A stretch of DNA of 64,000 bases, taken from assembly GCF_958298935.1 (NCBI RefSeq), contig NC_084925.1:8181001-8245000 (forward strand), given 5' to 3'. Shown piece after piece: positions 32,258 to 43,591 of this stretch. Source of the stretch: Phragmites australis (Eukaryota > Streptophyta > Magnoliopsida > Poales > Poaceae). The notes beneath the pieces were generated by a model. It was not told the origin of the DNA. It saw nothing but the letters and a program-made list of their open reading frames with translations, and searched no databases. Every line of letters starts with the position of its first letter. The stretch's first letter is position 1. The position numbers and the translations under genes are program-made.

Positions 32258-33380
32258 ACGACGTGGAAGTCTATAAGGTGGGTCCCGCTCTGACAACTAC
32301 ACCTCGGATGATTTTGTGAATGCTAGTTGTCGATGTGTACCAAATTCGCCTAGGATTTATTTTGGCTACATAATTGGCACGTAATAAGGCTCGTCCACGG
32401 GTAGATGAACAATCAGTATATTTGAGAGGCTACTATTTCAAAAGGAATAATTGTTTTCTTAAAAATCATTAAACGCAAAAAGGCTCCAACGCTCCAAATA
32501 CAGGACTGTTTAGCACCCATAATAGATATTAGAGTACGGATTTGCTATATTCTATCCGGGTATTTCTCACTCCTCGGACACCTGATTTCTCCCCCTCCTC
32601 TCCAACTCCGGCAAGATCCAATCCTATATTCTTTATTTCCGGTAGTTTTTTATTTTAGATAATGAAAACAACTTTTAGCATCTGCACCAATTAGAGATGC
32701 GCCACAGAGAAAGGCAATTTTAATTCCTTGTTTTAGTATTAGCACAAATCTCAAAGATGATGCCAATGTCATTTAATAGTGCGGACTTATAACCTTATCA
32801 TGTTTCTTACGCTCCAAAATCGGTTATTTCTTTCACTGTTAGATAAAAATCTAATAATCAACACGTTCATATCACCTCCTCCGTTATACCTCCTAGTTGT
32901 CTTTGTCCCAATTATGACGCCTCTATTATCCCTCCCCATGCCGATTGCAAGACCATTCGACCTTCCCCACTCTCTTCCTCCCGTGCCACCATCTTCTTCA
33001 TCTCTTGCGAGACACTGCACCATGACACAAGGGCATGAAAATTTGACTTATTTGAAAGGAAAATTATCATGCTCAAGGGATAAATCGATGATTTTTTACT
33101 GAAAAGATTGATCATTTAATTATAATGCTACTCATATTAATAATATAGGATCATCTAAGTAAATAACTATAGATCAAAATGATAAATAAATAAATGGAGC
33201 CACTTCTTATCGGAAAAAAAATCAATTGGCAGCTCGTTATAGTTTGTGCACACGCTCGGCTTGTATTTTCGTGACCTGACAAGTCTTTCTAGCTCGTCGT
33301 CGTACCCTGTCAGTGACAGTAGTAAGTAACTGACTAACTGCAAAGGGCAGTGGCGACCTTGACCAATGGTGTACGTGCCA
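32258..33380. other. Unassigned, with a duplicated block at 32490-32600
   Basis: 32490-32600 matches 19030-19180 (CAGGACTGTTTAGCA, ACGGATTTGCTATATTCTATC) and marks the far edge of the receptor-upstream duplication. I see no gene in the remainder. The frames at 32779-33102 and its reverse have no domain. Confidence 0.45.
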
Positions 33381-33432
33381 GCATATATGAACACACTCTT
33401 CGCAAAAAAAAAAAAAGCATATATGAACACAC
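33381..33432 (+). mobile_element. 20-bp poly-A retro-insertion with 16-bp target duplication
   Basis: GCATATATGAACACAC occurs at 33381-33396 and again at 33417-33432. Between them lies only TCTTCGC plus thirteen A. This is the footprint of target-primed reverse transcription by a LINE machinery, truncated almost to its tail. Confidence 0.8.
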
Positions 33433-33482
33433 GGAAGCGCTCGCCAGTACTGCATGCCTGCAAAATTAAGTAAAGCATGCAT

Positions 33483-33584
33483 GGTCCCAGCTGAACTTGC
33501 AAGACGGGGCTGACTTGCTTGGTTCCAGCTGAACTTGCAAGACGGGGCTGACTTGCTTGGTTCCAGCTGAACTTGCAAGACGGG
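33483..33584. repeat. 38-bp tandem repeat, 2.7 copies
   Basis: GGTTCCAGCTGAACTTGCAA begins units at 33483, 33521 and 33559; the first has CCC for TCC. On the minus strand a short frame reads through the repeats, but it has no other gene signs. Confidence 0.9.
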
Positions 33585-33959
33585 CGCTGGGCGGGGCCGG
33601 AGTGAGATTCCTTAATTTTTCGTCTTCGTTGATTTGCTTTGGTGTTTGGTGTAGCCTGTCCATGAACCAAGTATGTCTGGTGCTCTGACCTGGTTGTGTT
33701 TGTGTTGGGCAGGCGAGCTGTATATGTGACCAATATGCAAAATTCAGTGGGCTTTGTCCAATTACACACAGTACGTTGAGTTCTGCACCGATCGACGGTA
33801 TCTTTTCCAAGCTGATGGATATATAGTGAGGAACAGATGGATGGGTTAATTGATAATCCCCTTAACAATATTTATTCATACATCTTGAAAAGGGATAAAG
33901 AGAGCTGAAAAATACAAAATAAAAAGGAGGGTATGCGAAAAAGAGCCGTGATTTGAGAT

Positions 33960-34095
33960 CTGCAAGCGAGCGTGTGGCTCACTGTTAAGGCCCAAGGGTG
34001 CGTGCTTGCCGGTTCGGGGTTTGAACCTTGAGTTTGCATCTCTATTAAAAGGTCTTCATCCGATGCTTAAAGAAAAAACACATACTATCTTTTCT
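33960..34095 (+). mobile_element. tRNA-derived SINE-like element 1
   Basis: It contains a box A-like GTGTGGCTCACTGTTAAGG and a box B-like GGTTCGGGGTTTGAACC spaced as in a tRNA-derived RNA polymerase III promoter, followed by an AT-rich tail. It cannot fold as a complete tRNA. Ends are approximate. Confidence 0.55.
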
Positions 34096-34124
34096 TCGTG
34101 GGAAGAGCCAAGTACAACTAAACG

Positions 34125-34372
34125 ATCCTAGGCTCAACTGAGTATAAGTCAATTGGTTATGGTCCTTATGTGCTCACATTTCCTTAGGATCAAATCCTAG
34201 GTAAAAATAGTAAATGCACACGTGGATGAGTTTAGTGGTGAAAGCGTGTGTCTATGCTACATGATGTTATGACTCCAATCGAGTTAGATGTGCGTTAAGA
34301 CGTACCCACATGAGTGTGTAGGCATGAACGTGGTGTGAGTGCGTGTGTGTATTGGACTTTACTCGATAAAAA
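34125..34372 (+). mobile_element. tRNA-derived SINE-like element 2 (Au-like)
   Basis: The head, ACTGAGTATAAGTCAATTGGTTATGG with GGATCAAATCCTAGG as box B, is followed by GT-rich sequence (GTGTGAGTGCGTGTGTG) and a T-rich end TTTACTCGATAAAAAG. This layout fits grass SINEs of the Au type. It lies directly outside the large gypsy insertion. Confidence 0.55.
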
Positions 34373-34497
34373 GAAAACTAAACTATCAAATACATATCTC
34401 TTTCTTTATGACCATAGAGTGCTAAACTAGTCACATTACCGAAAGTCGCTCTCTTAATTTCGATGGCGTCATTTCTGAAGAACATGATGTCACAAAC

Positions 34498-34561
34498 CCA
34501 AACGAAGGAGATGATCGATGAACTAGAATGGGTAGAGAGAGAGCAGGAAGAACTTGGGAGA

Positions 34562-34616
<55 letters not shown>

Positions 34617-34828
34617 CCAGGTTCTTTCCTATTTTGTTACATTAGCCCAGAAGACCGAGATCACCTTTAACAAACTCACGCCACACCCCCATAGACTCAT
34701 GCCACACTCACCGGCTTACACATGCCATCTCACACCCACTCAATTACATCATTGTCTCTTTCCCACTTGCAACGCCCTCGTGTTCCCGCTCTGTGTGTGC
34801 TGTTGTCGGATGATGAATAGTCTTGACA
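34498..34828 (-). repeat. 3' LTR of the Reina-like element
   Basis: 331 bp, plus-strand ends TGTCACAAACCC and AGTCTTGACA. It contains a (GA)n run at 34565-34613. It pairs with the dispersed LTR pieces 49132-49219, 50634-50781 and 52916-52994, which sum to 315 bp. The next bases (34829-34845) read on the minus strand as a purine-rich AAAGTGAAGGGGAATG tract. Confidence 0.88.
34565..34613. repeat. (GA)n microsatellite
   Basis: About 24 uninterrupted GA units inside the 3' LTR. The partner LTR has only a short GA-rich stretch at 49181-49214, so the run expanded after insertion. Confidence 0.95.
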
Positions 34829-34859
34829 TTCCCCTTCACTTTGAATCCGGCTTGCCTCC

Positions 34860-36362
34860 AAGCCGGTATATCTGGAAACTAATTGTGCAGATCATTGATG
34901 TCTTCCCAGGTAGCCAAATTGGCATCCAATCCTTGCCATTTGACGAGGGTGTGAGTGATGGTGGATTTGCCTCGTTTGATCAACTTGCGGTCAAGAAAAC
35001 ACTCCGGTATCTTTGAATCCTGCAAAACTGAAGAGGGAGTTGGGAGATGTGTACTAACAATTGTACCTTGGCTGATGGCACGCTTCAGTTGCAATACATG
35101 GATGATTGGATGAATCTTGCTTGAAGTAAGTAGCTTCAATTCGTACGCACTTGAGCCTATCTTCGCTTCCACCTGAAACTGTCCATAGTATTTGAGTGTC
35201 ATCTTCTAGTTGGTCCTCAACGCTAATGACAGATGAATATACGGTTGAAATTTTAGATAGACTTGATCCCTCACTTGAAATTCCTGCTATGTGTGATGCT
35301 TGTCAGCTTGTTCTTTCATACGATGTTGAGCACGATCTAGGTGTCAACGAAGGAGCTGATGCATGATTTGCCTCTCTTTTTTATCCATGTCACTAAGTTA
35401 GGCACCTTGCATTCAGTAAGTGGTGGGATTTCTAAATCTCTTGGCTTGTAACCATACAACACCTCGAATGGTGTGACTCCCAGATATGTATGGTATGAAT
35501 TATTTTACCAATATTCCGCTAATGATAACTAGTTAAACCAATTCATTTGACATGATGAACTACACATTGAAGATATGTATCTAGACACTTGTTAACTCAC
35601 TCTGTTTTACTGTCCGTCTGAGAGTGGTAAGATGAATTGTGGTAGAGTTCAGTCTGAGACAGTTTGAAAAGTTCTAAGAAACTCTCGAATTCTTTAATGT
35701 TGTAAGGTAGTAGCCAATTATGAATATCCTTGATTTTCTCTCCTGGAGAAACCCCATCAACTGAAATAGTATGTCTAAGATATGAGATGGTCTGTTGAGC
35801 AAAAGTGCACTTGGCTAACTTAACTTTCAATCCACGTTTCCTCAGTATTGTGAACATTTGGCTTCAGTGGCTGATATGTTCCTCTAAGCTACGACTATAT
35901 ATCAATATATCATCTATGAAAACCAAAACACCTTTTCTCGGCAGAGGTGCTAGGATCTCGTTCATGGAATTTTAGAAAGTGGCAGGAGCATTACAGGGAC
36001 CATAGGGCATCACACGAAACTCAAAAAGTCCATGGTGAGTTTGGAATGATGTTTATCTTCGTCCTCTTCACACAACCAAAATTGATGATAACCTGCCCTC
36101 AAATCTATCTTGGAAAACCATGATGCACCAAATTCATCAAGAAGCTCATCGATGATGGGCAAAGGGTATCTGTTCTTAACAGTTATCGTGTTCAAATGTC
36201 TAAAGATGATACAGAATCACCAAGTACCCTCTTTCTTCATGACCAGGAGCACTAGTCATGACCAGGGACTTGTACTCGGTTTGATCAGTCCAGTCTGCAA
36301 CATTTCTGAAACCTGACGTTCTTTCTCAGCCTTTTGCTTTGGAGTATAACCGTAGGGATTTA
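34860..36362 (-). pseudogene. Gypsy pol remnant: RT N-part, RT-integrase junction, chromodomain
   Basis: On the minus strand from 36362: NPYGYTPKQKAEKERQVSEM, a break, then TITVKNRYPLPIIDELLDEF and SKIDLRAGYHQ (RT). The thumb end FTILRKRGLKVKLAKCTF follows. It runs directly into the integrase piece YHSQTDSKTE, showing that RNase H and the first half of integrase were deleted. The integrase C-terminus reads TPFEVLYGY..KP near 35460, followed by YYGQFQVEAKIGSSAY and IHPIIHVLQLK. The chromodomain IPECFLDRKLI..LVKWQGLDANLATWED is at 35020-34880. Stops and frame changes are frequent. Confidence 0.85.
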
Positions 36363-36652
36363 TGTTAGGGAATGGGTAGGCTACGCTAGAGCAAAACAAA
36401 AATTTCTATTGTGTTCAACTAGGAAACCATGCGAGTAGAGGATCATGCATCATTACCACTAGACGTGAAGTGCAGAAGAAGAAGAGTTAGAGTAGGTTGA
36501 TCTAACGTCGTACGTGTTGATATAAAGGAGGCAACCGAACTCTGCAGGACTATTGTAGACTATCGACCTCCTAGTTGGGATCATCTTCCTAGTTCGGCTT
36601 CCTTGTAAGGAGTGTTGTCGATGATTGGTGAACCGCCAGTCTTACAAATTTG
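36363..36652 (-). mobile_element. Left part of a split LTR inserted in the gypsy pol
   Basis: It starts TGTTAGGGAATGGGTAGGC right where gypsy RT homology stops. It is cut at 36652 by another LTR element; the remainder is probably 40646-41632. A GACCTCCTAGTTGGGATCA block near 36567 fits LTR sequence. No coding. Confidence 0.6.
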
Positions 36653-36920
36653 TAGAATAGATGGGGGATGCCTTGAGCAAATGAATAAAAGGAACACACA
36701 TATGTGTTTTTAGACAGGTTCAGGCCTCCCTTAGGATAATAACCCAACATCAAGTTTGTCTTGTATTGATTGAGCTTGTTACAAGGGTGTGCATGGCTAG
36801 CCTAGATGGATCTATCTTAGTCGGCGACTTCCTTGCTTGGCTTGTGGCGTCTTCAGACTTCTTTAATGGCTTGTCCTCTACTAACTTATTCAGCGTGTCC
36901 CTCCGCAGGGTCCCCAGGCT

Positions 36921-36969
<49 letters not shown>

Positions 36970-37161
36970 GTGTTGTACGTCCTCTGGAGTCTTCCTTCCC
37001 ATTCTCAGAGATAAACTTCCCTGTTTATGGGATACCCTAGGTACGTACGGATAGTTTACTTTCATCTAGGGATCCCTTCCCCAGAAATAGAGATATGCCC
37101 CGAGAATTACGGGAAGCCATGGGGTGCCTGGATATGGTAATTATCCAGTAGTCAACATCAA
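36653..37161 (-). repeat. 3' LTR of the nested LTR element (left copy)
   Basis: Pairs with 40201-40645: GATGCCTTGAGCAAATGAAT, TTAGGATAATAACCC, CTTGTATTGATTGAGC, GGTAATTATCCAGTAGTCA. It includes an (AT)n run at 36923-36966 absent from the partner, which explains most of the length difference. On the minus strand the next internal bases are a GGTGGGGGGCT purine tract, suggesting minus orientation. Confidence 0.8.
36923..36966. repeat. (AT)n microsatellite
   Basis: About 22 AT units inside the left LTR, absent from the right LTR, so gained after insertion. Confidence 0.95.
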
Positions 37162-37802
37162 GCCCCCCACCAGTACATGAAATGAGGCTTTGACAGGTCA
37201 AGTACTTGGCCAGCAAAGATAAGAATTTTGTTCGATTGTGTCATCGAGTAAGACTCGGGTTTCCGATTAGGATGATATGTCTATTGGGTTCTCTAGCTTC
37301 TCAGATCATCTATTCGGGATTCTGAACACCTCCGAGTTCTCAAGTGAGTCCTCGAGAAGGTGTTCCATTCGAGTAGGTTTTCTAATCAGCCCAAAAATAT
37401 CATCCCGTCCTTGCAAAACTACGGGGAGGAGAAGACATGTTAATGAATGGGTTTGAAAGTTGAACTGTCGGAACATAGATTTTAGGTAGTGGTGAGAATC
37501 TTTTACCTGACAGGAGATCATGATTACACTAGGAAAATGCGTGCGCATGATGGCGTGGTGCACCTAATCCCTTGGGTTACTGCTCCAACTGCTCTTGCAT
37601 GGGTCGAGCATTAAATGAGACGTGACGGTAAAGCAAGAGATCGTGACCTCGAGTCGTGCCACAATGTCAGTTGAACAGCCATTTTCGAGAGCCGTCGCCC
37701 TGTATAGAAGGGGGACCCACTTTGTCGTTTACCCCACCATCATCATTTACTTTCCGTCATCGTCTTCTTGCCTCTCGCACCTTTGCCCCCAAAACCCCCC
37801 AA

Positions 37803-38858
37803 CACTACTACAGAAAACCATATCACTGCTGGCTCTAAAGTGGCCATCACTGCCGGTTTTAGAGCCGACAGTGGGCAACGGGCAGTGATAGTCGAAGGTT
37901 ATCACTGCCGACCCAGACACAGGTAGTGAAGAGGTTATCACTGCCGGTTGCAGGCTTCAGCCGACAGTGATAGTTGGTTATCACTGCCAATTGAAAGCTT
38001 CAGTCGGCAGTAATACAGTCTGCCCCCGATTGATTTTTTGGGGCAGAAAAACCAAAAAAAAAATTCTGCACCTGAGGAACCCCCACACCCACGCCATCAC
38101 AAGTCACAAGTCACGTGATTATTCGAGTGAAATACGCGCACGTGCAGTTCGTGGCACTCGAACCTGAGACCTCTTAGCTGACACAATACATCCTTACCAT
38201 CCCACCACATAAGTATTTGTGATAACAATAGCATATGCAATCATTTTGACCTCTTCTGTCTGAACCTTCAAAAAATTATTTGGATATCTAAATGACTTCA
38301 AATGAAAACGTTTTCAACTACAAAGTTGTAGATCTCATCGAGGGGCTACAATTTTCATATAAATTTTGTCCCTATCCGACTTCCTGTGAAGAAGTTATGA
38401 ATTTCTAAAGATATGTTGTCATCCATTATCACTATTGGCTCGTGTTACGAACCGGTAGTGATAGGACCCGACCAGGCACTATTCACTCGATCATTCAATG
38501 ATCACCCGTTATCACTACTAGTGCTTCTTATGAGCCGGCAGTGATACCCATTATCACTACCGGCTCAAAATACGAGCCAGTAGTGATAGTTGACGAACTA
38601 TCATTGCCGGTTCATGGCTAGAGCCGACAGTGATAGTTCAGGTATCACTGCCGGCTGGTGCCTTCACCCGGCAGTGAAGCATCACTGCCGGCTCAAGTCA
38701 TCAGCCGACAGTGATGCCCTTCATCACTGCCGGTTCATAAGCCAAATTCGCTGATTCTTCCCGTGCGGCTTTTGAATCGGCAGTGATGTATCATCACTGC
38801 CGGCCCATTAGCAACTGGCAGTGATGGGCCGGCATATAAACCTGGTTTTTTAGTAGTG
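37803..38858. mobile_element. Non-autonomous CACTA element 1
   Basis: 1056 bp. Ends are CACTACTACAGAAAACC and, inverted, CACTACTAAAAAACCAGG. The 3-bp duplication CAA lies at 37800-37802 and 38859-38861. Subterminal regions hold many copies of TATCACTGCCGGCTC and its inverse, the expected transposase-binding repeats. There is no transposase. A tRNA-like box B segment lies on the minus strand near 38140-38215. Confidence 0.92.
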
Positions 38859-38861
38859 CAA

Positions 38862-40200
38862 AACTGTCCTCCTCTAACTCCTCCAACACCATGGGCTGAA
38901 AGAAGATCGAGAAGGAGAGCTCCATCGCCGATGAGATGATGAGCGTGATCTTGGCCTAGCAAGAGTCCAAGATCATTGAGGAGGCTCTGAAGAAGGCGAA
39001 GCTCGACATGGTGGTTCCTCCTCGGGCCCTAATCGCCTATGCACTGAAGGCGGGGCAGGCAATCCTGAGCTCGGACACCGCCTGGATGGTGATTTTCCTT
39101 GATTTCTTCTACTGTGGTTTCATGTTCCCCCTTCTAGTTTTCTTCTTGAGGTGCTTAATTTCTATGGCCTGGAACACACTCATCTCAACCCTAACTCCAT
39201 CATCATGTTGAGAATCTTCGCATATTCGTGCAAGGCCTTCCTGGGCTTACACTTGTCCTTTGACCTCTTTAGGTATTTTTACCTTTCGAAGGGGTTCCAA
39301 GGTAGGGTCGCCGACGGCACCAAATTTCAGCTCTAGGAGGGCAAGTCGGCGGAGTATATCGATTTCACCGCCAAGTGCTCCTAGTCAAGGTGGCACAAGA
39401 AATGGTTCTATTGCCAGCCCAGTCGGCCAGAGCTTCCTTACTGGGGCCTTCCCCCATTGTTGAGGCTCGCCTGGACGGATGATTCGATGATGACCACCAT
39501 TTGCTGGAGTCTTATCAGAGAGATCCGACATCTAAAGGAGTGGAAGTTGATGGCGTACGATGTCACCAGGGATTTCATCAAGCGATGTCTGAGTCCTCTG
39601 AAGTTGAGGATGACTAGCGCTTGACAATTCCTGGACAAGATGGACCCGGCCAAAGAAGATGAGACAGGTACTCGTAGATCCTGAGTAGCCATTTAAAAGG
39701 AGCTATAGGGATAATCCTTATGATTCTTGTCGCCTACCGCAGTGCTTTCATTGGAGCTGGCCGATAAGAGGACCAGGCTCCTGTTTGACACAATCCCCAC
39801 CGCTGGCCACTCGGACGTCCCGGTCCCCATCGTAGAGATGGAGGCTGATGCTCAGGAGAGGATCTTATTGGTAAGTCTCGTGAACCTTCTTGTTTTTTTA
39901 TTTTATGTTCTTTTCGAGTAGCCATAACCATAATGATGGCCATCGCGATCTTATACAGCTCCCCAGGCATGGGCAGCCTGACTTGGAGGCTGAGAATGCT
40001 AGAGCTCCGGCTATGGACCTGGATGAAGTTTTCATCATGGGGAGACAGGTCCAAGTGGGAGCTGTGGTGGTAGCGCCATGTCGCAAGATGCATTCCATGA
40101 CGCCGATGTGGCGCTAGAGGGGGACAACCTCTTTGAGGAGACCAACTCGCCAACAGCTCTAGCCCCCTCAGTTCCTGCCGACTTGTTGCTGGCCTCGCCA
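38862..40200 (+). pseudogene. Degenerate 'putative gypsy type transposon' (PF04195-like) ORF
   Basis: Plus-strand fragments read MLNFYGLEHTHLNPNSIIML then IFAYSCKAFLGLHLSFDLF and YFYLSKGFQGRVADG (39151-39340). This is the hydrophobic pattern of the plant PF04195 family (LTPNSILHIAIFV..CEAFLGI). An upstream part (38890-39110) is acidic and lysine-rich. Stops and frame shifts occur throughout. Function is unknown; such ORFs are common cargo of grass LTR elements. Confidence 0.5.
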
Positions 40201-40645
40201 TGAATAGATGGTGGGTGCCTTGAGCAAACGAATCAAAGGAACACACATAGGGGCTTTTAGACAGATTCGGGCCTCCCTTAGGATAATAACCCTATGTCTT
40301 GTTTGTCTTGTATTGATTGAGCCTATTACAAGGGGGGGGTGCGTAGCTAGCCTAGATGGCTTGTGTTGTCTTTAGGCTTCTTTAATTGTCTGTCCTCTAT
40401 TGACTTGTTCGATGTGTCCCTCCGTAGAGTCCCCATGCCCTGTATATATAGGGGGCGTCGTATATCTTCTGGATTCTTACTTCCCATTCTTGAAGATAAA
40501 CTTTCATATTTACAAGATACCCTGGATTCGTATGGGTAGTTTTCTTTTATCCAGTGAGCCCTTTTCTAAAGATAGAGATATGTCCCAAGAATTATAAGAA
40601 ACCCTATGGTGACCAGATATGGTAATTATCCAGTAGTCATCGTTA
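40201..40645 (-). repeat. 5' LTR of the nested LTR element (right copy)
   Basis: TGAATAGATGGTGGG to TAGTCATCGTTA, partner of 36653-37161, with TGTATATATAGGG as a possible reduced AT run. Differences from the partner are frequent, so this insertion is older than the intact copia in the receptor gene. Confidence 0.8.
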
Positions 40646-41632
40646 AGCGTTTTGACTACCTAGTCAGGAGTGTTCCGACTAGTCTTGATCACCTTGTCGG
40701 GAGCGGTATCAAGCTAATTAGCATCGCAATAGCAGTAATGCCTCTACGGTATTCACATGTCCTGGACTAGAACACTGAACACCTGTGTGCTAGCACCGCA
40801 CGTACACCTAGGGTTTCAAGAGGTTAGGTGGATAGGGTGCGGCTAGGGTTTTAGAGTGGCTCAACTATACGCGCCCCTTCCCATGCCTCCCTTTATATAG
40901 ATCCTACTATGGGCTCCCACGTTGGAATCCCATTAGAACTCTAGTCCCTCACCGATCACAATACGTTTAAACCTTTTTACAGATCTAATACGTGTGTCAT
41001 GTTCAAATCCACTAAGTGTGTGATCCATTAGGTTCATATACAAACGGCTATGACTCAGAAACCTACCCATATTGACTCCCGAGTATATATAAAGATCGTA
41101 TCAGCTCATGATACAAATCAAGCAAGGCGAGACATGTGCCATCCTTGTGATAGCTTGACCATTCACTCAATCTTGTAACGGATTACTTAACTCATGATTA
41201 ACTCTTTAATCACATTGGCATGGCTATGCACTTTCTAATCCAACCACATTGAAGGACTCAGATATAGCAAGATTGAATACTGTAGAATCCCATCTTGATC
41301 GCTCACACCACATGACATATTTCATGCAAACCTGAAAGCTATCTTTATTACTACCCAATCACGGAATCGCATTTGACAGCCCCTAAGTGTGCCATTACAC
41401 ATTATGGGAATCAATGACGATCTCAAGTCTAAAGATCCTACAGGTACACCATTTGAGATTATAATTAATGGCATATCATATAACAATCCCAGTAGTATCT
41501 CAAGGTGGGTCTATCCAACACCATATTCTCCAACCTGTGTCCATATTATTGATTTGATATCCACATATCTATGATCTATGAAACATGATCATCAATCAAA
41601 ACTTGTGCTAGTCTGTAAATTATTATTGTCCC
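40646..41632 (-). mobile_element. Right part of the split LTR
   Basis: It continues the LTR begun at 36363: CCGCACGTACACCTAGGGTTTC, a minus-strand TATA-like CTATATAAAGGGAGG near 40900, and ATCAATCAAAACTTGTGCTAG. It ends where another LTR begins at 41633. The join with 36652 is inferred from position and LTR style, not from a second copy. Confidence 0.45.
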
Positions 41633-43591
41633 TGTAGGGATCGGTGACATCCTAAGAGGGGGGTGAATTAGGAAACTTAAAACTATTTCGGCTCCAAAAA
41701 AACAACACAAGATAAACCTATAACAATTTCTATCTAAATGTGCTCGAGGTTTATCTAGTGTGTCTACTCTACCGATCAAAGCACTTGTAACCTATCTAAG
41801 ATGGTAAATTGAAACTAAGTAAATGCGGAAACGTAAATAAGGTAGAGAGAGCAAACTCGGTACAAGAATTTTTTTTCCTGTGGTATCTATGGCATGAATG
41901 CCACCCCTAGTCCACGTTGGAGCTCCACAAAGGATATGCTCCCGGTCGGCACCCAGTCACAGCCTTTGAGCCACCGAGTCACAAAGATAAGGTCTCCACC
42001 CGGATGAGCCACTAAGCCACCAAGATAAGGTCTCACCACTAGCCTCTTTTCCGGTTCCTTGCCACTGTGATCACTTCGGAGCTTGAGCCACAAAAGCAAG
42101 AGTCTCCACGTCCCCACACAATTGCCTTGCCGCCGCTCCACACCAAATTGAAGGGTCAACAAGCTTGCCTGCGAGTCACCAAGACTCCAAGGCGTACCAA
42201 GAGGTACACTGTTGGATCACTCATTGATCCACTCTCTAGGAAGTAATCACCTAGCAACTCACTCTCTAGGCCTATAAGCACTAATCACTCACTAATCTTG
42301 TGCTTAATCGCCATGGATGATCACTTTAACCACTTTGGTGGTTTGGATGTCTTCTCAGATGTACATGAACTTCTCTGGACTCTAGCACACTCAAATGACT
42401 GAGTGGAAGGGTATTTATAGCCTCAAACTCGCACACGACATTGGATTTTCTCTCTCTTGTATCATTTTTCACTCCCCTTGTTGGCAATGGATTCATCATG
42501 AATGCAAAAAGGGTACACATGAATGCCAAAAAAAAACCTATCTTGAGTAATTCTGATGATTTTACTTCCCCTTTATCAATACAAAAGATGTGCAAATGCG
42601 ATGCAAACCTACAAAACTTCACATATAGATCACAAAGCACGTGCAAGAACTAGAGATGTCAAAGCACTATGAGGAGTAAATAATATAACTCAAAGGTGCA
42701 TGAAGTCTCAAAGTGATTCCATGTCACAAGCACCGGGAGTAGTAAGTTTTGATCATGTTGTTCAATTTTAAAAAATGTGGCACCATAAAAGCATCCATAG
42801 TTTTATGATCATTGCAAATATTAGAGAAACTAGTGCTATGTCAAGTTCAAATTAGACAACCAAGTTCAGCCAGATGGGCTATGCAAACACCCACATATCA
42901 ACCTAAGACTTAGTTTGACAAGATGAAAAAGAACAGTTTTAGCACATTACAAAAGCACAAGTTAAATTTATCATTTGATCATTTAGTATCCTTAAGTAAA
43001 CTTTAGCAAGCATGGGTTCACCTTTATGGCAAACCACATGAAACATTAACCCACCGTATTGGATTCAATTCTAGCTCAAAATTTGATCATTCATTGATTA
43101 ATTTAACATAGGATTCAAGAGATGTAATTTTTTACAAAACCAAGACAAGTTATACCTTTACAACATAAAAGAGCACATGCTCTCCCAATGGTTAATCATG
43201 GGCTAAACATCTACATGGACAAAGGTCAAATACCCCCAACCCACTGAACTAAACAAAGTGGCCTAGCACAAGATTTTCACAGAACTAGCACTAATTTAAG
43301 CACTGATCAAGGTAAAGCAAACACTTAAGGGTGACAAGTGATTAGGTTTATCGTTCACATTTTAAGTTCATCCTTAGAAAATACAATCTTGTCAACAGAT
43401 TTTATGACATGTCTCAATAAGAGCCTAAGGTTACACAAATTGTTATACATCCACTACACCTAGCACAAATTCACATCTAGTATAAGAAAGTGCAATAAAC
43501 ATATAAGTGAAGCTCATCTAGCATGTTTATCTTACAAAATATTATACAATGCAAATGCAATAAAAATAAGATAGAGTATATACATGAAAGA
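41633..43591 (-). mobile_element. 3' LTR of a second SIRE-type copia element
   Basis: It starts TGTAGGGATCGGTGACATCC and GAGGGGGGTGAATTAGG on the plus strand. It contains a minus-strand TATA-like GGCTATAAATACCC near 42415 and ends at a polypurine tract (minus TTAGGGGGGAG, 43592-43602). Length is about 1.96 kb. The matching 5' LTR is not found intact. Confidence 0.6.

Larger units (their letters stand above)
36653..40645 (-). mobile_element. Non-autonomous LTR element with an antisense gag-like/PF04195-like ORF remnant
   Basis: Two LTRs (36653-37161, 40201-40645) bound about 3.0 kb of internal sequence that is itself interrupted by a CACTA element. No RT, integrase or RNase H motif is visible. 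Minus-strand TGGCGAGGCCAGCAAC beside the right LTR could be a primer site (TGG start). LTR ends are mutated (TG to TA) and no target duplication was found. The plus-strand coding remnant inside would therefore be antisense to the element. Confidence 0.6.

Noticed and set aside
33167..33868. 233-codon minus-strand frame
   Set aside because: It consists of a 38-bp tandem repeat, a poly-A insertion footprint and AT-rich flank, with no recognisable domain.
33960..34095. Possible functional tRNA gene
   Set aside because: Box A and B-like motifs are present but no acceptor or anticodon stem can be formed; a SINE head is the better reading.
36648..40650. Target duplication for the LTR element at 36653-40645
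   Set aside because: ATTTG on the left and AGCGT on the right do not match; LTR ends are mutated or the element was altered after insertion.
41628..41632. GTCCC as target duplication of the copia element at 41633
   Set aside because: No second GTCCC at a plausible right boundary (about 46240-47304).
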